A DNA stretch of 64,000 bases from the NCBI GenBank assembly GCA_022446985.1, contig JAKVBD010000019.1, forward strand, positions 1-64,000. The letters run 5' to 3'. Source of the DNA: Lentisphaerales bacterium. GTDB lineage: Bacteria; Verrucomicrobiota; Lentisphaeria; Lentisphaerales; Lentisphaeraceae. The notes under the pieces were generated by a model. It did not search any database. It was not told the origin of the DNA and was given only the letters and a program-made list of their open reading frames with translations. This document shows positions 55,537-64,000 of the stretch, piece after piece (the stretch's first letter is position 1; each line of letters begins with the position of its first letter). Position numbers and translations under genes: made by a program.

Positions 55537-56547
55537 ATGATAAAACTAATCATAGTTTTTACAGTTTTTCTGCAGTTCTTTGTAGCTGCAGAAAAGCTTA
55601 AAGTCTGTGCTACAGTCACTGATCTTGCCTCAATTACTGAGGAGATCGGTGGCGATCTTGTCGAGATTACGACATTTGCTCCGGCACAGGGCAATCCTCA
55701 CAATGTCATAGCAAAGCCAAGCTTTATTCGACAACTGAGTCAAGCCGACCTCTTCATGCAAACGGGTTTTGAACTCGAAGCCGGTTGGGTCCCAGTCCTT
55801 CTTAAAGGCTGTAGAAATGCTCAAGTTCAACCTGGTGAAAAAGGCCATCTTGACCCTTCTAACATCATCAGCCCTATTTTTGAAAAAGAAGGTATAATTA
55901 CACGTGCAGATGGTCATATACACCCTCTTGGTAACCCGCATTACCTTATGGACCCTGTAAATGGTCTTATTGTCGCTCACCTGATTGCCAGTCGTTTAAA
56001 AGTTCTTCTACCAGAAAAAGTCACAATCATTAACGATCGCCTTGAAGTCTTCCAAGGTAAATTAATTTCTAAGCTAATTGGTGAAAAGCTGGCCGCTAAA
56101 TACCCTATGAGTAAGCTCTCAACACTTGTTCGCAGAGGTAAACTTGAGCAGTTTCTGGAACTTACCAAGCAGGAAAAAGATCTTGGTGGTTGGCTCCATT
56201 CAGTCAAAAAACACAATAATAAGCGTTTTATTGCAGATCACGCTAACTATCTTTACTTAGCTAAACGCTTTGATATGGATGTTGTCGAGTACCTTGAACC
56301 TAAACCGGGTATGGCTCCAACCACTCAGCACTTGATGAAGTTGGTTAAAAATATCTCTGAACTTAACCCTAAAGCACTACTTACAAATTCATATTTCCCT
56401 GTAAAGTATGCGAAAATTGTTGCTTCTAGGACCAAACTTCCTATTGCCAAGCTGGCTCATCAGGTAGGAGCACGTAAAGAAGCTGCAACATACTTGGAAA
56501 TGATTGATTATAATGTAAGAGAAATAAGTAAAGTATTGAATGACTAA
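55537..56547 (+). CDS. znuA: zinc-type ABC transporter substrate-binding protein
   Basis: A 336-residue cluster A-I solute-binding protein with a signal peptide (MIKLIIVFTVFLQFFVAAE). The metal ligands are H55 in GNPHN, the GNPHYLMDP region (H135) and His in FIADHANYLYLAKRF; a short HIHP lies near 127-130 in place of the long His-rich loop of classical ZnuA. Zinc or manganese are both possible; the His-rich porin upstream favours zinc. It overlaps the ATPase gene by 8 bases. Confidence 0.85.
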   Translation: MIKLIIVFTVFLQFFVAAEKLKVCATVTDLASITEEIGGDLVEITTFAPAQGNPHNVIAKPSFIRQLSQADLFMQTGFELEAGWVPVLLKGCRNAQVQPGEKGHLDPSNIISPIFEKEGIITRADGHIHPLGNPHYLMDPVNGLIVAHLIASRLKVLLPEKVTIINDRLEVFQGKLISKLIGEKLAAKYPMSKLSTLVRRGKLEQFLELTKQEKDLGGWLHSVKKHNNKRFIADHANYLYLAKRFDMDVVEYLEPKPGMAPTTQHLMKLVKNISELNPKALLTNSYFPVKYAKIVASRTKLPIAKLAHQVGARKEAATYLEMIDYNVREISKVLND

Positions 56548-57280
56548 TGACAAAGATATTCAGGTAAAAATTGAAAATCTTACACTCGGCTATTCAAATA
56601 ATCCTTTAGTCTCAGAAATTAATCTGAATATCACCACCGGTGATTTCTGGGGTATAGTAGGTGCCAATGGGCAAGGTAAAAGTACCTTTATTAAATCTAT
56701 TATGGGCCTCGTTTCTCCTCTTAAAGGAAAAATCGAATATAATTCCCTCAAACAAGCAGACATTGGCTACATTCCTCAATCAAGCTCTTTCTCCCCTAAC
56801 CTACCGGTAAACGTTTCAGAATTTATTTCGTTAGCTGCTCCTGGAATTATTTTTTCTAAGAAGCGCAAAACTGCTGTAAATGAAGCTCTTGAAACAGTTT
56901 GGCTTGAAGATAAGAGAAAAAGATCTTATAGCACCCTTTCTGGTGGGGAAAGGCAACGTTTACACATCGCCAGAGCATTAGCAAGAAAGCCTAAACTGAT
57001 TATTCTTGATGAGCCGGATACCGGCCTGGACTTTACCTCTGTCGGCAATCTTTTCGACTTACTTGTCAGGCTAAATACCGAACAGAATATTACCATTCTC
57101 TTGATCACTCACCACATCAACACGGCCATTAAACTGACAGCGAAAACCATGCTGTTCACTCACGGTCAGGTTAAGTCAGGAAATACCAAAGAGATCATGA
57201 CCAAAGAAAACATTGTTTCGGCATTTATGAGTCATGGAACTAAGGAAGCCTTAGTCGATAAATGGCTGGGAGAAGTCTAG
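56540..57280 (+). CDS. znuC: metal ABC transporter ATPase
   Basis: A 246-residue ABC ATPase. Walker A is GANGQGKST (about residues 39-47), Q-loop in IPQSSSF, signature LSGGERQRLHIARAL (about 132-146), Walker B LIILDEPDTGLD and the switch His in LITHHINTA. It belongs to the zinc/manganese branch by context. The permease starts at or before its stop. Confidence 0.9.
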   Translation: MTNDKDIQVKIENLTLGYSNNPLVSEINLNITTGDFWGIVGANGQGKSTFIKSIMGLVSPLKGKIEYNSLKQADIGYIPQSSSFSPNLPVNVSEFISLAAPGIIFSKKRKTAVNEALETVWLEDKRKRSYSTLSGGERQRLHIARALARKPKLIILDEPDTGLDFTSVGNLFDLLVRLNTEQNITILLITHHINTAIKLTAKTMLFTHGQVKSGNTKEIMTKENIVSAFMSHGTKEALVDKWLGEV

Positions 57281-58233
57281 TGGATAGAAACATCTTCCAT
57301 ATTTGTACTGACTGCAGCGATATTCTCCGGGAACTATGGGAAGCTCATTCTTTCTTCCCCGCAATCTTTCACAGCGGCTGGTTAATCGCTATTCTTCTCA
57401 GTATGACTGGAGTACTTATAGTCGCCAGAAATCAGATATTCATCGGTGCTGCTATTACTCAAACATCCACTTTTGGTATCTCCATCGCTCTCTACATCTT
57501 AGGCTTTGAAGCCATGAGTGATACCACCGGTCAAGCACGTGAAGACTTAATAGTCAGCTACTCTATTCTGGCTGCATCTATTTGTACGCTTTGGGCTTTT
57601 GTTAACAAAAGCAGCCTCACTGCTCTTCTAAGTAAATTAAAAATTCCTGTGAATGTCTCCAAAGAAGCAGCTAAAAAGCAACGTGAAGATATTACCGGCT
57701 GGTTATTCCTACTTTCTTCTGCAGGCGCCATAGTCCTTCTAAGTCAAAGCCCTGTTGGCAAAGAAGTTATCGACAAACTTATCTTCTCGACAATTATTGG
57801 CGCTGAGATGAAAGATGTAAAAATACTCATCACGCTATTTGCCATAACAGTCATTTTACTGATTCTATTCCTCGATAAACTAACCTTGGTCTTTACAGAT
57901 CGAGACTATGCCGTATCGATCAAACTCCCGGCAACCAGAATCGAAGTGATCTTCGCTCTTCTTTCTGGGGTGATTCTTGGGTTCTGCCTGAAGATATCAG
58001 GGACTCTTTACACATTTGGCTGTTTAATACTACCGGTACTTATTGCGGCCAACTTTGTAAAATCTATCAGGATCCTTTTTCTTATCAGCCCAATTATCGC
58101 GTTTACATTTTCATTTATCGGCTTTGCTGCGGGTAACTACTACGACATACCTCAGACACAACTTACCATCTTTTTTATGAGTCTATTCTACCCTGTCTCT
58201 CTTATCATCAAGGGTATTTTTCTAAGGAACTGA
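57280..58233 (+). CDS. znuB: metal ABC transporter permease
   Basis: A 317-residue permease with about eight hydrophobic helices (for example GWLIAILLSMTGVLIVARNQIFIGAAI, described here as residues 30-56). TQTSTFGIS and the loop GFCLKISGTLYTFGCLILP match ZnuB/MntB (ABC-3) permeases. I favour the GTG at 57280, which overlaps the znuC stop by one base and lies seven bases after GGGAG; an ATG at 57262 in the same frame would add six residues. A hairpin follows. Confidence 0.85.
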   Translation: MDRNIFHICTDCSDILRELWEAHSFFPAIFHSGWLIAILLSMTGVLIVARNQIFIGAAITQTSTFGISIALYILGFEAMSDTTGQAREDLIVSYSILAASICTLWAFVNKSSLTALLSKLKIPVNVSKEAAKKQREDITGWLFLLSSAGAIVLLSQSPVGKEVIDKLIFSTIIGAEMKDVKILITLFAITVILLILFLDKLTLVFTDRDYAVSIKLPATRIEVIFALLSGVILGFCLKISGTLYTFGCLILPVLIAANFVKSIRILFLISPIIAFTFSFIGFAAGNYYDIPQTQLTIFFMSLFYPVSLIIKGIFLRN

Positions 58234-58256
58234 CGCCCAGTATAACCCGGGCGTCA
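58231..58256. terminator. hairpin between convergent znuB and pseudokinase genes
   Basis: TGACGCCC (58231-58238) and GGGCGTCA (58249-58256) form a perfect 8-bp stem with a 10-base loop. No U-tract follows on either strand, so it may be a weak bidirectional end or an RNA-stabilising 3' hairpin. Confidence 0.5.
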
Positions 58257-58267
58257 CAACCTTAAAT

Positions 58268-59473
58268 TTAATCGCCTTCGTTCAAGATCTCATTGACGTC
58301 AAGTTGCCCCTTATCTCCGGCAAATGCCTTATCCAGAGTATTATTCAAGACTCTCTCTGAGGCTTTGCCGAAACCGGTATTTGGCATATAACGAGCACCT
58401 GCAAAAATAGCTAGACAGGCAATAGATAAAATCAACAACAACCTCATAATCAACAATTGACTGCTTAAGAAACGAAGCTTTTGCTGATTCAAGCGTCTTG
58501 ACTCATTATTAACTTTGGGGGATTCCGAGTCTTTAGATTGCGTTGTAATCTTTTTGGGCTCTGCTTTCTTTTCTGTTTTAACAACCTTAACTTGCTCCTT
58601 AGTTTCTTCAGGAACAAGTAATTTATGGAGTTCTTCAAAGGACGAAACCTTACCGTCCAACAGATTTTGAATAGCCCCATTAAAACTGTCTGGTGTGTCC
58701 AATTCTAAATCTGTCAAATTATGTGAAGCAGCTCCAGGAAATACACCTGTTAAAGCTTTATAAATACAGACACCAAGACTATAGAGGTCTGTTGATTCAT
58801 CTATGCCACTCTTCGAAACATCTTTAAAATACCTGGGATCTACAATCTTCTCTTTAACTTCTTCTGGAGCATTATCTCTGGTCCTCTGACGTAATACAAA
58901 ATCGGTTACTTTTACTTCGCCTTCACTATTAATCCAGATACTATCTAAACTCAGGTGACCATGGTGAATCTTTTCTGTCGATGCCTCTTTCATAAGAGCA
59001 GTAATTTCCTGAGTAATAGAAATGACTGAATCCGCTTCCAGGTTCATTCCTTTTTCAAGATAGTGCTCCAATGTATTGCCATCGATAAACTCAGTTAAAA
59101 GAACCAGCTCGCCATCGATACTTTCAGCCCCAAAAACTGAAGCAATTTTTTCATGAAAGAAAGAGCCTATACTGACATCATAAACTTTATCTTGATCTAT
59201 AAGATCTTTATTGACAACCTTAAAAAAAACACGCCTGTTAAGCTTCTGATCTGTTCCGCAGTAAATGGCTAAAACACCATCATCAGATACAGGGCTTTCG
59301 TATATGAAATCTTTAACTTGCTTCGGTATGTAAAATACAGCTTCGCATTCTGGACAGTTTGCTTTTTTAAGAGGCTCAGGATTTTCGATTAATATACGGT
59401 GATCGCACTCGTGACAGCGTACCTTTAAAACATCTTCAGTAGGCGCAGAGGCTTCCAGTGTATCTTGGCTCAT
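58268..59473 (-). CDS. zinc-ribbon pseudokinase with a membrane helix
   Basis: A 401-residue protein from the ATG at 59473 (GGAG six bases upstream); the frame opens four codons earlier. Two CxxC pairs near the N-terminus form a zinc ribbon (CHEC, CPEC). The next 200 residues have the kinase fold, with a candidate ATP lysine in RRVFFKV. The catalytic loop reads HGHLSLDSI where HRDLKPENI is expected, the glycine-rich loop is gone and DFG is DFV. Loss of the catalytic Asp marks it as a probable pseudokinase. A hydrophobic helix (LLILSIACLAIFAG) lies near 350. It sits convergent to znuB; any link with zinc is a guess. Confidence 0.8.
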   Translation of the reverse strand: MSQDTLEASAPTEDVLKVRCHECDHRILIENPEPLKKANCPECEAVFYIPKQVKDFIYESPVSDDGVLAIYCGTDQKLNRRVFFKVVNKDLIDQDKVYDVSIGSFFHEKIASVFGAESIDGELVLLTEFIDGNTLEHYLEKGMNLEADSVISITQEITALMKEASTEKIHHGHLSLDSIWINSEGEVKVTDFVLRQRTRDNAPEEVKEKIVDPRYFKDVSKSGIDESTDLYSLGVCIYKALTGVFPGAASHNLTDLELDTPDSFNGAIQNLLDGKVSSFEELHKLLVPEETKEQVKVVKTEKKAEPKKITTQSKDSESPKVNNESRRLNQQKLRFLSSQLLIMRLLLILSIACLAIFAGARYMPNTGFGKASERVLNNTLDKAFAGDKGQLDVNEILNEGD

Positions 59474-59642
59474 TTGTTTCTCCATTCTAACAACAACAGG
59501 TAAAAATACTCAAGCCAAACCAAAACATGACTCGAATAGACTTCTATCCCCAGGGACACACAAATCACACATACATAAGAAGCAAATCTTCTCACTTGTA
59601 CTTCTATAACAAGTAAAAAGTTCCAATCCTATCAGCAAACAT

Positions 59643-59673
59643 AAAAAAACTCCGAACAAATTCATGAACGGAG
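59643..59673 (-). terminator. intrinsic terminator of the Spy-like gene
   Basis: On the minus strand CTCCG and CGGAG (plus positions 59669-59673 and 59650-59654) close a 14-base loop and are followed by TTTTTTTAT. It is about 30 bases after the stop. The remaining 59486-59642 stretch shows nothing I can support. Confidence 0.75.
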
Positions 59674-59701
59674 CTCTCATATATAAAAATATTAAAGAAT
59701 T

Positions 59702-60076
59702 TTAAGGTCTTTCAGGTTCTATTCCACCACCGGTATCACTGTCACCGCCGCCTTTACCTTTCTTACCTTCACCTTTTCCTTCGCCTTTACCACCGCGTTT
59801 TTTCTTCATTTCAGACATAAAAGCTTTGCGCTCTTCAGGAGACATATCTTTCATCTTCGCCTTCATTTCAGCAATTTTCTGCTTAAACTTTGCTTGCTGT
59901 TCTGGAGTCATATTCTTCATACGCTCTTCCATGCGCTTCTTGCGTTCTTCCGGGCTGGGTCTTTCGCCTTTTTCTCCACGCTCACCTTTTTTACCTTTTC
60001 TATCGCCCTCTTCTGCATACGCTGCTGTCGACATGACGAACATCAGACTAAGAATAAATGCGGCTATTGTTTTCAT
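59702..60076 (-). CDS. small Spy/CpxP-like basic secreted protein
   Basis: A 124-residue protein with a signal peptide (MKTIAAFILSLMFVMSTAAYA). The mature part is highly charged: an RKGKKGERGEKGERP stretch, then two helical repeats with LTxxQ-like cores (MTPEQQAKFKQ and MSPEERKAFMSE), then a Gly/Lys-rich GKGEGKGEGKKGKGGG tail. The repeats recall the periplasmic chaperone-like Spy/CpxP family, which also carry LTxxQ motifs; the tails are atypical. Low sequence complexity makes any assignment weak. Confidence 0.65.
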   Translation of the reverse strand: MKTIAAFILSLMFVMSTAAYAEEGDRKGKKGERGEKGERPSPEERKKRMEERMKNMTPEQQAKFKQKIAEMKAKMKDMSPEERKAFMSEMKKKRGGKGEGKGEGKKGKGGGDSDTGGGIEPERP

Positions 60077-60150
60077 GCTCTTCTTCCTTTTTTAGTAAAT
60101 TCATTCCATTAAACGCCGTGTATTTTTAATTATTGTCCAAAAATAAACTT

Positions 60151-61491
60151 TTATGCAAGAATTTGTTCGGCTGCCTCTCCGTAAACATCTGTTAAGCGGA
60201 AATCACGGCCGGCATAATTAAACGTTAGCTTTTCATGATCAATACCAAGGACTCTCAATATCGTCGCGTGCCAATCATGCGTCGATAAACGACCATCAAC
60301 TGCTTCATAGCCCATTGGGTCTGTTGCGCCATAACTTATGCCACCTTTAACTCCTCCACCGGCAAACCAGGAAGTGTAGCCTTTATTATTATGTCCACGG
60401 CCATCTTTGTTTGGCGCTTCTGGAGTACGTCCAAATTCTCCTGCCCAGATGACCAGGGTGGTATCTAGAAGACCGCGTTTTTTTAAATCATAAAGCAGAC
60501 CTGCAATAGGCTTATCTATTTCACCGGTTCTCGCCTCCATATCCGCTTTCATATTATTGTGGTGATCCCATGAACCATGTGAAATTTCAATAAACCTTGC
60601 CGCAGCTTCAACAAATCGACGGGCCAGCAAACACTGCTTACCAAACTTAGAAGTGTTGCTCTTATCCATGCCATATAAAGACTGGGTCGACTTTTTCTCT
60701 TTAGAAACATCTAAAATTGCCGGCATCGAATCTTGCATTCTGTAAGCCATTTCGTAAGAATCAATAACTCCCTTAACGTGAGCATTTTTTTCTTTTTTGA
60801 ATTGAGAACGATTCAACTGCTGAATAAAGTTGACTTGCTTACTTTGTAGATCCTTTGAGATATATTTGTTCTTTATATTCGGTAACTGCTCGCCCTCATC
60901 TTCGGCAAAGCGGCTTGACTGCCCCACTACAGTTCCTTGAAACTTTGTCGGTAAAAAACCACTACTATAGTGAGCCGTTGAACCTGAAGCTGGATTTAGA
61001 GATATAAAGCCGGGAATATCTTTATTTAAACTTCCCAGTCCATAAAGAAGCCAAGAGCCCAATGAAGGTCTTGGGAACTGAAAATTACCCGTATGCATTA
61101 AGGTTTGAGCCTGAGGGTGATTAGGCTGTGAAGAGAACATCCCCTTGAGCAAACAAAGCTCATCTGCCATTTTACCTAAAAATGGAAATAATTCTGAAAT
61201 CATCAAACCGCTTTTTCCGGATCTCTTAAAATCCCATAATGGAGCCAGCATGTTTTGACCGTACTTACCACGAGTACCATTTTTCTTAATCAACTCCGGC
61301 TTGTAGTCAAATGTATCTACATGAGAAGGTGCCCCGCGCATATTTAAAAGAATGACCGATTTCGCCTTAGCATTGAAGTCGGTTTGCCCCCCGCTGCTTG
61401 TGCCTACGGCTGTAACATTCATGCCACCAAAATTTAACGCCGCCAAACCGGCGGACATCTTCATCATATCTCTTCTGGATAAATTCATCAT
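60151..61491 (-). CDS. DUF1501 protein with Tat signal
   Basis: A 446-residue protein of the DUF1501 family, with a twin-arginine signal (NLSRRDMMKMSAGLAALNFGG). The alkaline-phosphatase-like fold shows VILLNMRGAPSHVDTFD near the start and the C-terminal LVIWAGEFGRTPEAPNKDGRGHNNKGY. These proteins pair with DUF1549/DUF1553 heme proteins, whose gene ends 9 bases upstream. Exact reaction unknown; the genomic association is with polysaccharide and sulfatase loci in PVC bacteria. Confidence 0.9.
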   Translation of the reverse strand: MMNLSRRDMMKMSAGLAALNFGGMNVTAVGTSSGGQTDFNAKAKSVILLNMRGAPSHVDTFDYKPELIKKNGTRGKYGQNMLAPLWDFKRSGKSGLMISELFPFLGKMADELCLLKGMFSSQPNHPQAQTLMHTGNFQFPRPSLGSWLLYGLGSLNKDIPGFISLNPASGSTAHYSSGFLPTKFQGTVVGQSSRFAEDEGEQLPNIKNKYISKDLQSKQVNFIQQLNRSQFKKEKNAHVKGVIDSYEMAYRMQDSMPAILDVSKEKKSTQSLYGMDKSNTSKFGKQCLLARRFVEAAARFIEISHGSWDHHNNMKADMEARTGEIDKPIAGLLYDLKKRGLLDTTLVIWAGEFGRTPEAPNKDGRGHNNKGYTSWFAGGGVKGGISYGATDPMGYEAVDGRLSTHDWHATILRVLGIDHEKLTFNYAGRDFRLTDVYGEAAEQILA

Positions 61492-61500
61492 TCTGTCTCC

Positions 61501-63972
61501 TTAATTCCGGTATCTAAATTCTGCGGACGCTAACAATGCCTGACAAACTGCGCTGAGTGCGACAAAATCTTTGGTTGTAGTCTTCTTTTTTGCTAAGTCT
61601 TTGCTGCGTCTAAAACTGTCATGTAAATTTCGAGCTGCACTTAACTCATGGGATTGAGGGATGCGACTGTAAGCCATAATAAATGCTTCCTTAATCCGCA
61701 TATCTGTGGTCGAATTCTTGGAAATGATTCTCTCCGCCATGTTATCACTGTGAGCCAGAATAAATTTATTATTCATCATAAATAAAGCCTGTGCGGCGGT
61801 ATTGTTCTGCTCTCGAGTACCGGTGGTTAGCATCGACTCTGTGAAATCGAAGGTTTTCAACATTGATGGCAACATGTCCCTAACAATCGGCAAATAAACC
61901 GAACGGTAATTCGAATTACCATCAAATGGATTATCACCGCGAACTCTAACTCTTGTTTCATTTGCCGCTTTTTCTGCTAAAAGAGATGAATAGCGCGGTC
62001 CATCTTCAAGTTTCCCGGATAACTGCAGTACCGAATCGCGAATAACTTCTGCATCTAATCGGCGTGGAGTGAGTCTCCATAAGTACTTATTATCAGGATC
62101 TTTTTTAAAATTCACTTCATTCATGGTCGATGCCATTCTGTAAGTCTTAGTCATCACAATCTTCTTGATCAGGCTTTTGACAGACCAGTTATTATTTACA
62201 AAAGTGATCGACAGGTAATCAAGCAACCCTGGGTGTGTCGGAGCTTGACCAGTAGCGCCAAAGTTCCCAAGTGAACTGACAATGCCTTCTCCCATAAGCT
62301 TAGCCCACACTCTATTGACCATAACTCGGGCAGTTAAAGGATGTTCCTCATTGGTGATCCACTCTGCCAACTCTTTACGTCCAGTTGATGAAGAAGATAC
62401 CTTAAATGATTCATCGCACATAACCCGTATTGTTCCGCGGGAAATTTCCTGACCGGGCTTACTGACCTCTCCTCGCTCAAAAATCCTGGCATTTACCGGC
62501 GCTACTTTTTGCACTCCCATACAAAAAGAATGCTTCACCCCATTATCATCATATGATTTTACTTCTGATTGCAGCTTCACAACTCTTTGTTCCGCGACGA
62601 TGGCCTGACGTTGTGAATTATTATCCAGACCGCCATTGTTCTTTTTCTGTCTCAGACTCATTCGCAGCTCCCGCAAATCCGCTTCAGCTTTCGCCAGGCT
62701 TTCCTTTAAGCCAGCCAGTTCTTGCATCGAAATTTTTGTATCTGCTCCTGTTAAATCTTTAACCGGCATTTTAATCAATGAAGTACCGTGTCGATTTTGA
62801 CGGCTTTTAAGTGTTCCATAGTAAGTTTTTGTACTCTGAAATATCCCCGCAAGTGCATAGTAGTCCGACTGCGGTATAGGCTCAAACTTATGATCATGAC
62901 AACGGGCACAGGCGACCGAAATCCCGAGGATCCCGCGACTCACAACATCTATCTGTTCATCAATCAAATCTGCTTCAAATTGTCTTCTGTCCTGATCTGC
63001 CAGATTTCGCGGACCTAGAGCTAGAAAGCCTGTTGCTATTATGTTGTTTGTCCACTCTTCATCTGTTTTGGCTTTCAGGAGGTCTCCCGCAAGCTGCTCC
63101 TGAATAAAGCGGTCGTAAGGTTTATCTGTATTAAAAGACTCAATCACATAATCTCTGTAACGCCAGGCATGAGGATAAGGAGCGTTAACACCATTGCCTG
63201 TTGACTCTGCATAGCGCGCGACATCCAACCAATGTCTTCCCCAACGCTCTCCGAAGTGATGACTCGCCAACAATTTATTTACAGTCTTGAGCATCGCCCC
63301 ATTTTTATCTTGTCGATAATCAACTGTAAAACGTCTAACTTCATCTGGTGTAGGCAGTAAACCTATTAAATCTGAGTAAAGTCTTTTGATAATCGTTGTG
63401 GCATCTGCTTCACCTGCCGGCTTTAACTGTTGTTTCTGTAAACCTTCATAGATGTAAGCATCGACTTTACTTTTAGACCAATCGGCATTCGTCGGTCTAT
63501 CCGGTGGAGTATACTCGACTTTTTTGTAAGACCAAAACTCCTTACCTTTCTCTATATCTTCTTCAGTGACTTTGGTTTTGACCAGAATATTTTTGCGTTC
63601 ACGAGGGTCTGGAGCCCCCATCAAAATCCATTTTTTGAAGTCGGCTATCTCCTGATCCGACATCGGCTTCTTAGGAGGCATCTCCATATCATTTTTGTAA
63701 GTAATCGACTTCCACAGGATACTTTTTTCCAGATTGCCCGGAACAATAGCCGCCCCGGAGTCTCCTCCCTGAAGTAAGCCCATTTTTGTATCCACCAACA
63801 AACCGCCTTTTATGCGGTTTTCTTCATCGGAGTGACAACGGTAACAATGCGTTTTTAACGCCGGTCTGATTTTCTTCTCAAAAAAAGCAAAACCTTCATT
63901 TCCTGAAAGGCTGCTAAGAAGACTAAAAATAACAAAAATTGAAACTGTAAATCTCATCACATATATCCTCAC
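61501..63972 (-). CDS. secreted PSCyt1-DUF1549-DUF1553 c-type heme protein
   Basis: An 823-residue protein. A signal peptide (residues about 6-24) leads into the planctomycete cytochrome c domain with CYRCH (about 43-47), followed by DUF1549 (RHWLDVARYAESTGNG) with a second CARCHDHKFEPI motif (about 355-366). A coiled-coil spacer (about 425-480) precedes DUF1553 (RVMVNRVWAKLMGEG and LDAEVIRDSVLQLSGKL). Two predicted c-type hemes suggest an electron-transfer role in the envelope. First gene of a pair with DUF1501; RBS GAGG lies just upstream at about 63970. Confidence 0.92.
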   Translation of the reverse strand: MRIYVMRFTVSIFVIFSLLSSLSGNEGFAFFEKKIRPALKTHCYRCHSDEENRIKGGLLVDTKMGLLQGGDSGAAIVPGNLEKSILWKSITYKNDMEMPPKKPMSDQEIADFKKWILMGAPDPRERKNILVKTKVTEEDIEKGKEFWSYKKVEYTPPDRPTNADWSKSKVDAYIYEGLQKQQLKPAGEADATTIIKRLYSDLIGLLPTPDEVRRFTVDYRQDKNGAMLKTVNKLLASHHFGERWGRHWLDVARYAESTGNGVNAPYPHAWRYRDYVIESFNTDKPYDRFIQEQLAGDLLKAKTDEEWTNNIIATGFLALGPRNLADQDRRQFEADLIDEQIDVVSRGILGISVACARCHDHKFEPIPQSDYYALAGIFQSTKTYYGTLKSRQNRHGTSLIKMPVKDLTGADTKISMQELAGLKESLAKAEADLRELRMSLRQKKNNGGLDNNSQRQAIVAEQRVVKLQSEVKSYDDNGVKHSFCMGVQKVAPVNARIFERGEVSKPGQEISRGTIRVMCDESFKVSSSSTGRKELAEWITNEEHPLTARVMVNRVWAKLMGEGIVSSLGNFGATGQAPTHPGLLDYLSITFVNNNWSVKSLIKKIVMTKTYRMASTMNEVNFKKDPDNKYLWRLTPRRLDAEVIRDSVLQLSGKLEDGPRYSSLLAEKAANETRVRVRGDNPFDGNSNYRSVYLPIVRDMLPSMLKTFDFTESMLTTGTREQNNTAAQALFMMNNKFILAHSDNMAERIISKNSTTDMRIKEAFIMAYSRIPQSHELSAARNLHDSFRRSKDLAKKKTTTKDFVALSAVCQALLASAEFRYRN

Positions 63973-64000
63973 CTGTGCTTAAGATACTACAGGGAACGAG

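Overview
This window most likely comes from a marine, Lentisphaera-like bacterium (Lentisphaerota, PVC superphylum). I infer that from the gene content: planctomycete-type c-heme/DUF1549-DUF1553 and DUF1587-DUF1592-DUF1588 proteins paired with DUF1501 and DUF1552 partners, two formylglycine-type sulfatases, Ser/Thr kinases with a DWG activation motif, a CHASE2 adenylate cyclase and a MoxR/DUF58/vWA cluster, all in an AT-rich sequence with dense gene packing. No rRNA, tRNA, CRISPR array, transposase or prophage was seen.

Layout. 1-4552 (+): transmembrane Ser/Thr kinase, small lipoprotein, ferrochelatase behind a long nested hairpin, MFS transporter. 4538-9595 (-): flagellar basal operon fliF-fliG-fliH-fliI-fliJ, with fliG broken by a one-base frameshift and a sigma-54-type promoter in front of fliF. 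9748-16841: thiE, thrS (no TGS domain), a UbiA-like membrane protein, a large secreted protein and glmS. 17024-22197 (+): a leucine/isovalerate catabolic operon (methylcrotonyl-CoA carboxylase in three polypeptides, methylglutaconyl-CoA hydratase, HMG-CoA lyase). 22191-33107 (-): CHASE2 cyclase, NAD+ DNA ligase, HEAT protein, DUF4159, MoxR, DUF58 (broken by an in-frame stop) and a BatA-like vWA protein.

33224-43404: Ser/Thr kinase, pseudouridine synthase, TetR with an Imm10-like protein, AraC regulator divergent from a cytoplasmic-type sulfatase with a 12-bp direct repeat between them, hybrid histidine kinase, MFS pseudogene, trhO and a second pseudouridine synthase. 43559-52196: secreted DUF1592/DUF1552 pair, small secreted protein, exported sulfatase, uvrA. 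52335-58233 (+): lipoprotein, YchJ-like protein, then a zinc-acquisition locus (Cys/His-rich secreted protein, outer-membrane barrel with a His-rich loop, ZnuA, ZnuC, ZnuB) next to a broken Cys-motif small protein. 58268-63972 (-): zinc-ribbon pseudokinase, Spy-like small protein and the DUF1501 / DUF1549-DUF1553 pair.

Four genes carry clear reading-frame lesions (fliG, DUF58, an MFS gene, the small Cys-motif gene). They may be assembly errors in a draft genome or real decay; the sequence alone cannot tell which. Convergent gene pairs almost always overlap at their 3' ends.
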